Made by a program: the position numbers and the translations under genes. This document shows, in pieces, positions 1-9,498 of a DNA stretch of 64,000 nucleotides (positions are counted from its first letter, which is position 1; each line of letters starts with the position of its first letter). Source of the DNA: Pseudoalteromonas luteoviolacea (GTDB lineage Bacteria > Pseudomonadota > Gammaproteobacteria > Enterobacterales > Alteromonadaceae); NCBI RefSeq assembly GCF_021654285.1, contig NZ_JAKFZS010000006.1:186001-250000 (forward strand), in the 5' to 3' direction. The notes below the pieces were generated by a model that saw only the letters and a program-made list of their open reading frames with translations, did no database searches and was not told where the DNA came from.

Positions 1-36
1 GGTTATGTTTTGCAGGCAAAAGAGGACAAATCATGA
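1..36 (+). CDS. azlC: C-terminal end of an AzlC-type permease (partial)
   Basis: The first 33 bases read as an open frame ending at a TGA at 34-36 (last residues ...QAKEDKS). This stop overlaps the ATG of the following azlD gene in an ATGA junction, which is the usual translationally coupled arrangement of azlC-azlD. Only eleven residues are visible, so the identity rests on the neighbour rather than on the sequence itself. Confidence 0.5.
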   Translation, partial: GYVLQAKEDKS

Positions 37-332
37 TAGTTACGATTGTTGCGCTTGCATGTGTCACTTTTGCCACTCGATATCTATTTTTAGCAAAAAA
101 CTTACCGTTTACCATTGGTCCGAGATTTCAGCGTTTGCTGAGCTTTAGCGCACCATGTGTACTGACTGCGATTTGGGTGCCAATTGTGTTTATGCCAAAT
201 GGGGAACTGGTTACTGAGTTGAATAACCCTTATTTATTGGGTGCTCTAGCAGCCGTTTTTTTGGCGTTTAAATTTAAGAATCTCTATCTCACTACCTTCG
301 GAAGCTTGCTTGTGTTTTATCTGTTTTTTTGA
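33..332 (+). CDS. azlD: AzlD-family branched-chain amino acid exporter subunit
   Basis: A 99-residue, very hydrophobic protein with about three to four membrane segments, the usual length of AzlD. The conserved early stretch VTFATRYLFL and the following loop with LPFTIGPRFQR resemble the TR-x-L-P pattern of the family. AzlD partners the larger AzlC in the inner membrane to export branched-chain or related amino acids. The start overlaps the stop of the upstream frame (ATGA), supporting co-translation with azlC. No terminator follows immediately; a tandem repeat block comes instead. Confidence 0.8.
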   Translation: MIVTIVALACVTFATRYLFLAKNLPFTIGPRFQRLLSFSAPCVLTAIWVPIVFMPNGELVTELNNPYLLGALAAVFLAFKFKNLYLTTFGSLLVFYLFF

Positions 333-351
333 ATCACTTTGGGATCTCAAA

Positions 352-725
352 CGAGTTCAGGGTGACGAGGTTTAGTTGAGTGTTGTTGGTTTAAACAAGT
401 TGCACTTTCTTACCCTGTCGTTGCGGGCTTGTCCCGCAATCCATGTTTGAGAGAGGATTGGGACCTGTATCGAGTTCAGGATGACGGGGTTTAGTTTAGT
501 GTTGTTGGTTTAAACAAGTTGCACTCTCTTACCCTTGTCGTTGCGGGCTTGTTCCGCAATCCATGTTTGAGAGGGTATTGGGCCCTGAAGCGAGTTCAGG
601 ATGACGGGGTTTAGTGTTGTTGGTTTAAACAAGTTGCACTTTCTTACTCTGTCGTTGCGGGCTTGTCCCGCAATCCATATTTGAGAGGGAATTGGGACCT
701 GTATCGAGTTCAGAGTGACGGGGTT
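352..725 (+). repeat. Three tandem ~119-bp units plus a partial fourth
   Basis: Each unit begins CGAGTTCAGGATGACGGGG and contains GTTGGTTTAAACAAGTTGCA followed by a hairpin TGCGGG-CTTGT-CCCGCA. Units run 352-470, 471-590 and 591-704, with a partial copy to about 725. Hairpins lie at 422-438, 542-558 and 656-672; the middle one has a G-T wobble. The units differ by a few substitutions and small indels. There is no open frame of note in this ~430-base gap. This looks like a dispersed intergenic repeat that has amplified locally. Confidence 0.85.
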
Positions 726-765
726 AATTTTTCCAAGGAGGTGGGCTTAATTGAAGGTCACCATT

Positions 766-799
766 AAAAAGCCCCTGAAGCCAGAGGCGACAGGGGCTT
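766..799 (-). terminator. Rho-independent terminator of the giant nuclease gene
   Basis: A perfect 9-bp stem, AAGCCCCTG (769-777) and CAGGGGCTT (791-799), encloses a 13-nt loop. Read on the minus strand the stem is followed by a short T run (CTTTTTAATGG). It lies 18 bases beyond the stop codon of the minus-strand gene. Confidence 0.85.
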
Positions 800-816
800 A
801 TCGTTATCGCTTTATG

Positions 817-3800
817 TTATCGTCTGCGGCGAAGTAGCGCAGGGAAAACAAGCAGTAATAGAAGAGCTGGCATTGAACCGCTAGAGGAACGAATTGTTCT
901 GGTTTCTTCGCGTTCAATCACATTTACTGTGGGGGCTTTTACTGTTATTACGAGTGTGCCAGATGCGTTTGCACCTTGCTCATCGGCCACAACATAATTG
1001 ATAGTCACTTGACCTTCGCTGTTCGCTTCAGGCTTAAACGTGATGGTGCTATCAGTAAAGGTCACTTCACCTGAGTCTGCGGTTGCGCTTATAAGTGTTA
1101 ACTTTCCACCTTCTGGGTCTGAGTCATTGGCGATGACATCGACTGTGAGGGTGTCATTGTTAAGTACTTCAGCCACATCATTCATGGTAACAGGTGGTTG
1201 GTTCTGCTGCACTTGTGCAACCACATTGACTCGCATCGTTGCAGTACTTGTCCCGCCTTGAGCATCACTGATTGTATACTCAATTGTATCAACACCAATG
1301 AAATCAAGCGCACTTTGATACTGCAAACTCGAATCGCCATTGATTAGCACTGTGCCATGTACAGCAGAGGCATTGATCACATACAGGGTGTCGTTATCAG
1401 CATCAGTATCATTTTCAAGTACATTGAGTGCAACTGATTGGTTGCTCGTTACCTCTTGGCTATCGTCTACAGCAGTAGGTGCGTTGTTGTCTGTTACAAC
1501 AATGCTTACACCACCTGGGTCGACAATTTTACCGTTTTTAATGCCATCCGCATCGTACTCGCCACCATCTACCAGTGTTAGCCTGACACACCATGCACCT
1601 TCGATTAGGCCTTCCTGCCAGCTGCTATCATTCATGCTTGGGCAGTAACCTTGCTGGCCCATGGCTGAGTGGATAGCGTTACCATTTTGCGTTGAGAATG
1701 TGATCCAGCCTTGATTTGGCAGGTACTTACGATATTGGGCATTTGCTGAGACCGCGGCTTGCTGAGGCAATACGATTTTGACACTCTCTACACCACTTGG
1801 CATGTCAACGACAAAGTCAAAAATACCACCGCGATTTTCCATGCCTTCGTCCGCAGAGATTAAGCCTATTTGCACTGCTTCATTGGCATTGAGCGAGGCT
1901 GCATTTTTGTTGCTACCCAGACTTACACTACCAAGAGACATACACACACCGGCTTCTACCTCAATCAGACCAGACTCCCAGTTATTACCTGAAGAAGGCA
2001 GAACATTACATTGCGCATCAATTGGGTCTAAATAGTTAGGAATACCATCAGCATCTTCGTCACCAAAACCTTCTTGCGCATCACTAATGAGGTCGCCATC
2101 TGTGTCTGTATTATTGTCCAGTACCGGTTGCTCTGAAACCACATTAAAAATCACAGTTTGAGTATCAAATAGTCCAGCATTATCAGTAGCAGTTGCACTG
2201 ACTTGGTAGACACCGACAGAAAGTGTAGAAGCATCAATACTAAATTGAGTTGGAGCCGTGCTTTCATTATTCAAATCAGCTTGTGCCTGCCACTCAATGA
2301 TGTGTGTATCTGTGCTATTTTGATCCTGTACATCTGCCGTCAGTGTGATCAGGCCATGCTCTGCAACCATGATTGAACGCGCTTCATTTTGTTGCATTGC
2401 ATTTAAAGTAAGCGTTGGTGCAACGTTTGACTCTACGATGGTAATTTCGTGTTGTTGCTCAGTAACTGCATTCAAATCATCGGTATTTAATGTGATCACG
2501 ATGGTTTCATTTGCATCGCTTACGTCATCACGAACGGTTTCGATAGAAATGAGGCCTTGTGTGCCTGACTCGATAGTGACTTGGCCTGATGCCACTGTGT
2601 AGTCTTCTTCACCAGCAGTACCAGAAATTGCAAAATCAATATTTACAGGGTATGCGAAATGCTCCCCACTTAACGTCACAGGTATCGTTGCCGTTTGGCC
2701 CTCAACAACAAGCTGGCTTGGAGAAGGCATACTTATCATCGGACGCACATTTACTATCTGTGCTGCACTTGCACAGACATCGGCTGAATTACATGCTTGC
2801 CAGTAAACTTTATTGGCACCAGATGCCAAGAAGTTACTACCAATGAGTTCAACAGCAATTGGTTCACCGCTACTATCTACTGCGGTGGCTACGCCTAAGT
2901 CTACCTTAGTAAGCTGGCCTGTTGCATTTACAGTCAGATTAGCAGGTGCGGTGATCACAGGTGCAGATGGCTGATTTTGGCGAAGCTCTAACACAGCTTC
3001 TGCGCGGCCGCCAAATCCATCTGAAATTGCATAACGCACCTGAGCGATACCATTAAATGTATCATTCGTGCTAAACACAATCTGGTTGTCTTCAATTACA
3101 GCAAGACCAGTATCTGAATTAACAGCCACCAGCGATAAGGTGTCACCATCAGGATCGCTGTCATTGTCTAATACAGCTATCGCTATAGATGATTGACCTT
3201 CGGCAAGTTGTACAAAGTCATCTTGTGCAACTGGTGATAGGTTATTCGTACTAATTTGCACGTTGACAGTTGCCTGAGCACTCTCTGTGCCATCACTGAT
3301 TGTATAGCTGATAGTTGCATGGCCTGTATTCAATGCAGGCGCTTGGTATTGAAGCACATCGCCGCTTACTTCGACGCGACCTGTATTGGTTGTTGCCGCA
3401 GTGATGTGAAGTGTGTCGCCATCGACATCAGTGTCATTCGCAAGCACGTTGATGTTAGCTAGTACTTTTGCAGAAACCACAGCTGAGTCGTTGAGCGCTG
3501 ATGGTGCATCGTTTTGCGGAGCAATCGTGATTGCAACGCGGGCACTTACGCTAAGTCCAGCTTCATCACTGATTTCATAGGTGATTTGTGCTGTACCATT
3601 ATAGTTTTCAGCAGGTGAATAGGTAATGGCAGAGTCTGAATAGCTCACCTGACCTAAGCCTGAACTAAGCGCCGCATTTGTGATTTTTACGCTTGCCATG
3701 TTTTCGTCGATATCGTTATTTAATACCGAAACCGTCACACTTTGATCTTCAAGTGTATTGGCGGTGTCATTGGTGGCGACAGGCGCTTGGTTTTTGGCGA

Positions 3801-6800
3801 TAACATTGACAGAAAGTGTTGCTGTGGCAGTACCGCCATTGCCATCATTGATGGTATAGCTGATTATTGCTTCACCAACAAAGTTTGCGCTTGGCGTAAA
3901 GCTTACTTGCGTATCAGAATAATTAAGCTCACCTTCACCTGAAACGATTGTAGCGGCGCTGATAATAAGTGGATCAGAGTCTGCATCCGTGTCATTTTCT
4001 AGCACATCGATAGTAACAGTTTCGCCTTGTACTGCGTCTGCAACATCATTATTTGCAATCGGCGCTTGGTTATCCGGTATGATAACGACTTCCAAATCGA
4101 AATCGGTGATTACAGGGTCATGATCCGATGAACGGTATGGCGAGTCTGAGAACCATCTTGTTAGTTGATCTTCTGATTTACCTTCGGTGTTGTAGTCTAG
4201 GCCTGCGGCTTCATCAGCATTAATATGCCAGTGCATGGTTTGCACAACACGTTCCATTGAGGCATTGGCAGTTAACATGTGATCTAGGCTGCCTGCTACA
4301 CCGCTATAGTAGTATGAATAATTATCGCCGGTGTCTTTTTCAAGACTGATATTGGCAAATCCCGCATCGTAAAATGCTTGCATGGGCGCTTCATACGCAT
4401 AGGCATTAAAGTCACCTAAAATGGCGTAAATAGGCTCATTAGTGCTAGAAAGCCCTGAATTTGTCTTTGTTTCACTGTCAGTTTGAGCAAGTGCTGCAAT
4501 GACTGTCTGAGCTGCTAATAAGCGCTGGCCATTACACGCGCCCTCGACTGCATCATCCATATCTTCACCACATGACCCGCCTTTAGAACGGAAGTGATTC
4601 ACAACGACACGGATTTCTTTGCCACCGTTAATTGGTTTGAATGACTGCAACATGGGGGGTCTGTGTGCACGTGTTGCTTCATCGAATGGCGCATCTGTGA
4701 TCACTTGCGCACTGCCTTGAGGTGTCACACGGTTATCACGGTAAATAATGCCGACAGTCACCGCATCTGTACCAACTTGCTCTAGCTGAGGGTTGATGTA
4801 TGCCCAATTATTAGTGCCATCTCGCTCATTTAATCCATCAATGAGGTTTTTGATAGCACTGTTGTCACCGTAGCCATTGTTTTCGATTTCCATTAGGCCT
4901 ACAACATCAGCATCTGAAGCCAATATTGCACGGATCACTTTGCTGCGTTGGCGATTGAACTCTTGTTCATTGTTCGCGCCGCGACTGTCAAAGTTGACGA
5001 AGTAGTTCAGTACGTTAAAGCTCGCAACACGAATATGTTGCTCTGATTGACGTTCTGCTGGCTTAGTACGACGAGAGTTAGACTGCTCGAAGCTGGGTAA
5101 GCTAGTTGGAATAAGCTTGTAATTACCATAGGTGTAGTGAATCACCCCTGACATGTTCGACACTTGGTCGCCAGAGCGAAGTGGCATATCAGTACTAAAA
5201 TTTGGGTAATAACTGATTGTTTCAGGGTTACTTTGCGTTGAGTTGTCATCGACAAGTAACACGTTTCTTGTGTTCAGTTCAGCAAGCTCTAGGCGACGAG
5301 GGTCGTCTTTAGGGTACTTGTTGGTAGGCTGCATTCGCATGCCTTGAGACAAGTAAATCTCACCATATTTAGTAAAATTATGGCTCAGGGTGACATGTAG
5401 CGTTTGTGGCATTGATACCCACATACCTTCAAGTGACTCTTGCTCAAAGCCTTGTGCAAACGGTAAATTCACCTCTGTTGGTGTGACCTGCGTTAACACA
5501 TCTGTGGCACAAGAAAGTGTCTCGGTTACTGTACTAATTTGTGTTAAGTCATACTTTTCAACCACGGTGCCCAGCACTCGGACTTGTTCACCAACTGTGA
5601 CCTTGGTATTTGCATCCGCGACAAAAATGCCTTCGGAGGTGGTGCTGTCAGTGTCTGCATGTTGGTCTTCTTCTTGAATGAAGAATCCGCCATGTTGACC
5701 GCTGTCTTGGAATGTGGCCACAACAACGCCTTCAATCACAACAGATTGATCCACCAGTGGGCTTGCAGTCTGATTGCCCTGTACCTCACTAATGCGTGTT
5801 GCAGGGTCATTACATGCGCCAAGCTCAACTTGCGGCGGGGTTGTTCCACCATCAGAGCCACAGGCCGCAACGCCACTACAGCCAAGACCGTCTGCGGTAT
5901 TTTTCTCGAAACCTTCCCATTCAATGCTTGGGTCAAATGTATCATCTAAGCTTGTATCACCTGATGTGATCCCTTCTTTACGACGTAGGGTTTTATCTTT
6001 GGTTGAGGTATTACCGCTGCCCCATGCACTACCAGGATCAGTACCAACTTGACCAAATACATCGGCAATTTGGCCATCAACTGTCAGTACAAGTGCATCG
6101 TCTCCGTTAAAGTAAGTGATGGTACTGGTGCTGTCTTGACGACTTTTAATCTCGTCATTTGCACTGCTGTTAGCAATAACGTGAGTTTCGCCATGTTTTA
6201 ATTCGCCAGATAAGGTTTGTGTTCTTAACCCCTCTGTCGTAAGCGGCTTTCCGTTATCTGCTAAGGTAATTGTAACGCGACTAAGATCTAAAGTTGCACC
6301 GGTAAAGTTGGTAATTTCAACGGCTTTGTTGCTGCTGCTACCTTCAATGTACTCGGTGAAGATCACTTTGCTGGCTTCGACCTGTTCACTGACCTGAATC
6401 GAAAACGCAGGCAAGGTCACAACATCTGTATTGCCATCAGTGACACCGATGACGATATTGCTTGCTATACCAACATCTTGAGATGATGGGGTACCAGTCA
6501 GTTCACCATTTTGCGTGTTGAATGTGGCCCAAGACGGCTTGTTGGTGATTGAGAAAGTCAGTGTGTCATTGTCTTCATCGTTTGCTGCTGGTCTGAAGCC
6601 ATATGCAATGCCGACGACAGCACTTGTACTCGGTGTGCCTGTGATTGTCGGTGGGGTTTTAATCGAACTTGAATCAACCACGTCAATGCTGAAGCTTGGC
6701 AAAGACACCGTTGATGTACCATCAGTCACTGAAATTTGAATTTGCTCATAAACGGCAATATCTGCCACTGATGGCGTGCCAGATAAACGGCCTGTTTGCG

Positions 6801-8847
6801 TATCGAATGTCGCCCATGATGGTTTGTTAACGATAGAAAACGTCAAGTCATCGTTGTTTTGATCTGATGCCGTTGGCGTAAAGCTATACTCACGACCTGT
6901 GCCAACGATGCGTTCAGGTTGACCGCTAATGACGGGGGCTACATCACCTAATTTAGGACAGGTATCAGCAAAGAGGGTTTCTGCAAACTCTGGATTATCG
7001 ATAAATGGATTTCGGTTACCCTGTTGCTCTACAATGCGTTGGTGTCTATCTAATTCTAACGGATCTACTGTATCTTCACGGTGCCAATCCATAAGGTTAC
7101 ACAGTACGCCTAAAGTTGGTGAGCTACTTGCGCTGATATTATTCACAAGCTCAAGATCTGGCATGTTGCCGTCAGTGCCATCATAGCGTACCGCCATGTA
7201 GAACATCATACGAGCGGCATCGCCTTTTACCGCGTCTCTTGGTTCAAATGAATCGCTATCAGTAAAGTTACCCGGTGCGTTACCCACTGGATTACCGCCA
7301 TCATCATAATCTTTGCTGCTGCGCGTTGAGTTCACCTGTACATTGGTCGGTCTTAAATGGTGAATATCGGTGTAACCATACTGGCTTTCACTTGGAAAAC
7401 CATGAGATTTTGGCCAGCTGTGCTCTCTGTTCCAATCCGTAGTGCCGCCACCATTGGTATCTTTAGACTGGCTTTTTCCTGTGTAGAACAATAGTACATT
7501 GTTTGGATTATTTGGGTCTTCGTCGGTGTACTTTAAGGCATCCCATACTTGCGAGTAAGTTAACCTCTGTTGACCTTGTCTTGCAATTAAAGCAAGCGCA
7601 CTTTCTAACTCCGTACCAACTTTGCCAATTGCAGAGGCGTAGTAGGTAGTGTAATCATAGTTACTGCCCGGTTTGTCAGTAACCGTAATTGAAAATGCAG
7701 GTAAACTCACAGGGGCATTCACACCGTCTGACACTGAGATAATGATGTTGTCATGCTCACCGACATCAGATCCCATTGGAGTACCACTAAGTTGACCCGA
7801 AACGTTATCAAATGTTGCCCAACTTGGTTTGTTGGTGATTGAGAACACCAACTCATCATTTTCGAGGTCGATGACTACAGGTGTGAAGATATACTGCCGA
7901 GTCGCTTGCACGGATGTGTTTGGTGTACCAGAAATAACAGGTGCATCATTGGTGCCTGCAGCTCTAACTAAGATTGAAAAGCCGTTAAGTGCATTGGTCA
8001 CTGTACCATCATTGACGGTGATAACAATGTTGTCATAGGTTCCGATATCAGCTGCTGTCGGTGTGCCTGATAGCGCGCCTGTTGTTGTATCAAAGCTTGC
8101 CCAACTCGGCTTGTTTTCGATGGCAAAAACCAGTGTATCATCATCAAGGTTGGTGACAGTTGGAGTGAACACATAGGTATCAGACGCATTCACTATGCCT
8201 TGTGGCGACCCAGTTATTTCTGACGGGATATTACCACTGCCGCCACAGGCAGCAACGCCTGAGCAACCAAGGCCATCAAAGGTGTTTTTTGCAAAGCCAA
8301 TCCATTCGTTTGCTGGGTCAAACGCATCATCTATGGTGATATCGCCGTTTTCGATGCCTATTTTACGACGTAGCGTTTTATCTTTTGTACTGGTGTCACC
8401 TGCGCCCCAATTACTGCCTGGATCTGTACCGACTTGCCCAATACTGTCTACGATGACGTCATTAACCATCAGGGTTAACGCATCGTCACCATTGAAATAA
8501 GTGGCGGTACTGGCTATATCGCCAAGTGCTTTTAGTTCGTCACTTGCGCCGCTGTTGTACAGTACATAACTGCTGCCGGCAGCAAGCGTGCCAGATAGGG
8601 TAAGCGGGGTGACTTCATCCAGCTTTTTACCATTTGCAGTTAACGCAATACTGACGGTGCTAAGGTCGATGCTATTGTTGCCAAAATTAGTAATTTCAAG
8701 CGCTTTGTTATTGCTGCTACCTTCCACATACTCTGTAAAGATAACATTTGCATGTGCGTGTCCCATGACGACACTTGAACACAGCCCCATAGCGATGCAG
8801 CGGCCCAAGTATCGCAGTTTTCCGCGATGCTTATTGTTAGAGTTCAT
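817..8847 (-). CDS. Giant secreted dual-nuclease protein (endonuclease I + ExeM/NucH-type), C-terminally sorted
   Basis: 2676 residues. Approximate order: signal peptide 1-33; lamin-tail domain 34-205; two putative-Ig (He_PIG) domains to 390; an endonuclease I domain 395-635 (WNREHSWPKSHG, DIHHLRPTN, QGNRNPFIDNPE); two more He_PIG domains; a second lamin-tail domain 828-1000; an OB-like region; an endonuclease/exonuclease/phosphatase domain about 1270-1580 (ASFNVLNYF, VNHFRSKGG, ILGDFNAY, SSDHDPV); a run of cadherin-like NDTD repeats; a Calx-beta domain near 2040-2130; calcium-loop repeats near 2246-2275; more cadherin-like repeats. The C-terminus (SGSMPALLLLLV... then RRRR) resembles a GlyGly-CTERM/rhombosortase tail, so the product is probably surface-anchored or released. 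Likely role: extracellular DNA degradation for phosphate or nucleoside scavenging. It is a single-gene unit with its own terminator; the RBS is weak. Confidence 0.9.
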   Translation of the reverse strand: MNSNNKHRGKLRYLGRCIAMGLCSSVVMGHAHANVIFTEYVEGSSNNKALEITNFGNNSIDLSTVSIALTANGKKLDEVTPLTLSGTLAAGSSYVLYNSGASDELKALGDIASTATYFNGDDALTLMVNDVIVDSIGQVGTDPGSNWGAGDTSTKDKTLRRKIGIENGDITIDDAFDPANEWIGFAKNTFDGLGCSGVAACGGSGNIPSEITGSPQGIVNASDTYVFTPTVTNLDDDTLVFAIENKPSWASFDTTTGALSGTPTAADIGTYDNIVITVNDGTVTNALNGFSILVRAAGTNDAPVISGTPNTSVQATRQYIFTPVVIDLENDELVFSITNKPSWATFDNVSGQLSGTPMGSDVGEHDNIIISVSDGVNAPVSLPAFSITVTDKPGSNYDYTTYYASAIGKVGTELESALALIARQGQQRLTYSQVWDALKYTDEDPNNPNNVLLFYTGKSQSKDTNGGGTTDWNREHSWPKSHGFPSESQYGYTDIHHLRPTNVQVNSTRSSKDYDDGGNPVGNAPGNFTDSDSFEPRDAVKGDAARMMFYMAVRYDGTDGNMPDLELVNNISASSSPTLGVLCNLMDWHREDTVDPLELDRHQRIVEQQGNRNPFIDNPEFAETLFADTCPKLGDVAPVISGQPERIVGTGREYSFTPTASDQNNDDLTFSIVNKPSWATFDTQTGRLSGTPSVADIAVYEQIQISVTDGTSTVSLPSFSIDVVDSSSIKTPPTITGTPSTSAVVGIAYGFRPAANDEDNDTLTFSITNKPSWATFNTQNGELTGTPSSQDVGIASNIVIGVTDGNTDVVTLPAFSIQVSEQVEASKVIFTEYIEGSSSNKAVEITNFTGATLDLSRVTITLADNGKPLTTEGLRTQTLSGELKHGETHVIANSSANDEIKSRQDSTSTITYFNGDDALVLTVDGQIADVFGQVGTDPGSAWGSGNTSTKDKTLRRKEGITSGDTSLDDTFDPSIEWEGFEKNTADGLGCSGVAACGSDGGTTPPQVELGACNDPATRISEVQGNQTASPLVDQSVVIEGVVVATFQDSGQHGGFFIQEEDQHADTDSTTSEGIFVADANTKVTVGEQVRVLGTVVEKYDLTQISTVTETLSCATDVLTQVTPTEVNLPFAQGFEQESLEGMWVSMPQTLHVTLSHNFTKYGEIYLSQGMRMQPTNKYPKDDPRRLELAELNTRNVLLVDDNSTQSNPETISYYPNFSTDMPLRSGDQVSNMSGVIHYTYGNYKLIPTSLPSFEQSNSRRTKPAERQSEQHIRVASFNVLNYFVNFDSRGANNEQEFNRQRSKVIRAILASDADVVGLMEIENNGYGDNSAIKNLIDGLNERDGTNNWAYINPQLEQVGTDAVTVGIIYRDNRVTPQGSAQVITDAPFDEATRAHRPPMLQSFKPINGGKEIRVVVNHFRSKGGSCGEDMDDAVEGACNGQRLLAAQTVIAALAQTDSETKTNSGLSSTNEPIYAILGDFNAYAYEAPMQAFYDAGFANISLEKDTGDNYSYYYSGVAGSLDHMLTANASMERVVQTMHWHINADEAAGLDYNTEGKSEDQLTRWFSDSPYRSSDHDPVITDFDLEVVIIPDNQAPIANNDVADAVQGETVTIDVLENDTDADSDPLIISAATIVSGEGELNYSDTQVSFTPSANFVGEAIISYTINDGNGGTATATLSVNVIAKNQAPVATNDTANTLEDQSVTVSVLNNDIDENMASVKITNAALSSGLGQVSYSDSAITYSPAENYNGTAQITYEISDEAGLSVSARVAITIAPQNDAPSALNDSAVVSAKVLANINVLANDTDVDGDTLHITAATTNTGRVEVSGDVLQYQAPALNTGHATISYTISDGTESAQATVNVQISTNNLSPVAQDDFVQLAEGQSSIAIAVLDNDSDPDGDTLSLVAVNSDTGLAVIEDNQIVFSTNDTFNGIAQVRYAISDGFGGRAEAVLELRQNQPSAPVITAPANLTVNATGQLTKVDLGVATAVDSSGEPIAVELIGSNFLASGANKVYWQACNSADVCASAAQIVNVRPMISMPSPSQLVVEGQTATIPVTLSGEHFAYPVNIDFAISGTAGEEDYTVASGQVTIESGTQGLISIETVRDDVSDANETIVITLNTDDLNAVTEQQHEITIVESNVAPTLTLNAMQQNEARSIMVAEHGLITLTADVQDQNSTDTHIIEWQAQADLNNESTAPTQFSIDASTLSVGVYQVSATATDNAGLFDTQTVIFNVVSEQPVLDNNTDTDGDLISDAQEGFGDEDADGIPNYLDPIDAQCNVLPSSGNNWESGLIEVEAGVCMSLGSVSLGSNKNAASLNANEAVQIGLISADEGMENRGGIFDFVVDMPSGVESVKIVLPQQAAVSANAQYRKYLPNQGWITFSTQNGNAIHSAMGQQGYCPSMNDSSWQEGLIEGAWCVRLTLVDGGEYDADGIKNGKIVDPGGVSIVVTDNNAPTAVDDSQEVTSNQSVALNVLENDTDADNDTLYVINASAVHGTVLINGDSSLQYQSALDFIGVDTIEYTISDAQGGTSTATMRVNVVAQVQQNQPPVTMNDVAEVLNNDTLTVDVIANDSDPEGGKLTLISATADSGEVTFTDSTITFKPEANSEGQVTINYVVADEQGANASGTLVITVKAPTVNVIEREETRTIRSSSGSMPALLLLLVFPALLRRRR

Positions 8848-9415
8848 ATTTTTCCCGTGTGTTTATCACTCTGTTTTATCATTTGCGAGTTAGATTATTT
8901 TTAAGGGTGCAAATATTCCCATTAAAAAATGGGAGGCGAATATAATACTCTATTATGAACTTTTTATTAAAAATGCCTTAAACATAAGACATCTAATTGC
9001 AACAATTACCCAACTCTAGTTATTAACACGCTCTACAGCTTAAGTATTTTAATGGGGACATTTGTCCTTGCATAATACCATGATTTATAGAGGTTTCTGT
9101 CATGTGTGGATTTTTTGTTACTTTCGATTTGCGTGTATCTGCGGGGGGATCTCACTTTCTATAAAATCACTTTGTTAACATTTTTTAATTATTTAATGCT
9201 TTTTGTATACAATAAAGAACGTTCTAATTTTTACAATTGTTTACGTTTTGAGTTCTTTTTGAACAGGCCACATGGTTTTTTTTGAAAGGAAAGTGGTTAA
9301 AAAACCGATAATTGCAATAATGTGGCCGGTGTCCACATAAACCCGGGGGCTTCAGTTATTTTAATGTCCTGCGGTCGCTGACTGCTTATCAGCTAGATGT
9401 GATTACACTCTAAGC
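8848..9415. other. AT-rich intergenic region with nested inverted repeats
   Basis: No convincing gene. It must hold the promoter of the minus-strand nuclease gene. At 9266-9338 three related arms occur: GGCCACAT (9266-9273), ATGTGGCC (9320-9327) and CCACAT (9333-9338). The middle arm can pair with either neighbour. Inside the long arm, a T-run near 9274-9282 faces an A-run near 9299-9304. Confidence 0.6.
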
Positions 9416-9459
9416 GGGCAGACAAAAAAAGGTGAGGTTAAACGCCTTTTTGGCTGCCC
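9416..9459 (-). terminator. Long hairpin downstream of the 9499-10401 gene
   Basis: GGGCAG (9416-9421) pairs with CTGCCC (9454-9459). An inner stem AAAAAGGTG pairs with CGCCTTTTT with one G-T pair. It sits 40 bases beyond the stop of the minus-strand gene and probably terminates its transcript, although no clean external T run follows. Confidence 0.5.
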
Positions 9460-9498
9460 TGATATTGCTTAGCCTGAATGTCTCTGAAATTAAGAGCT

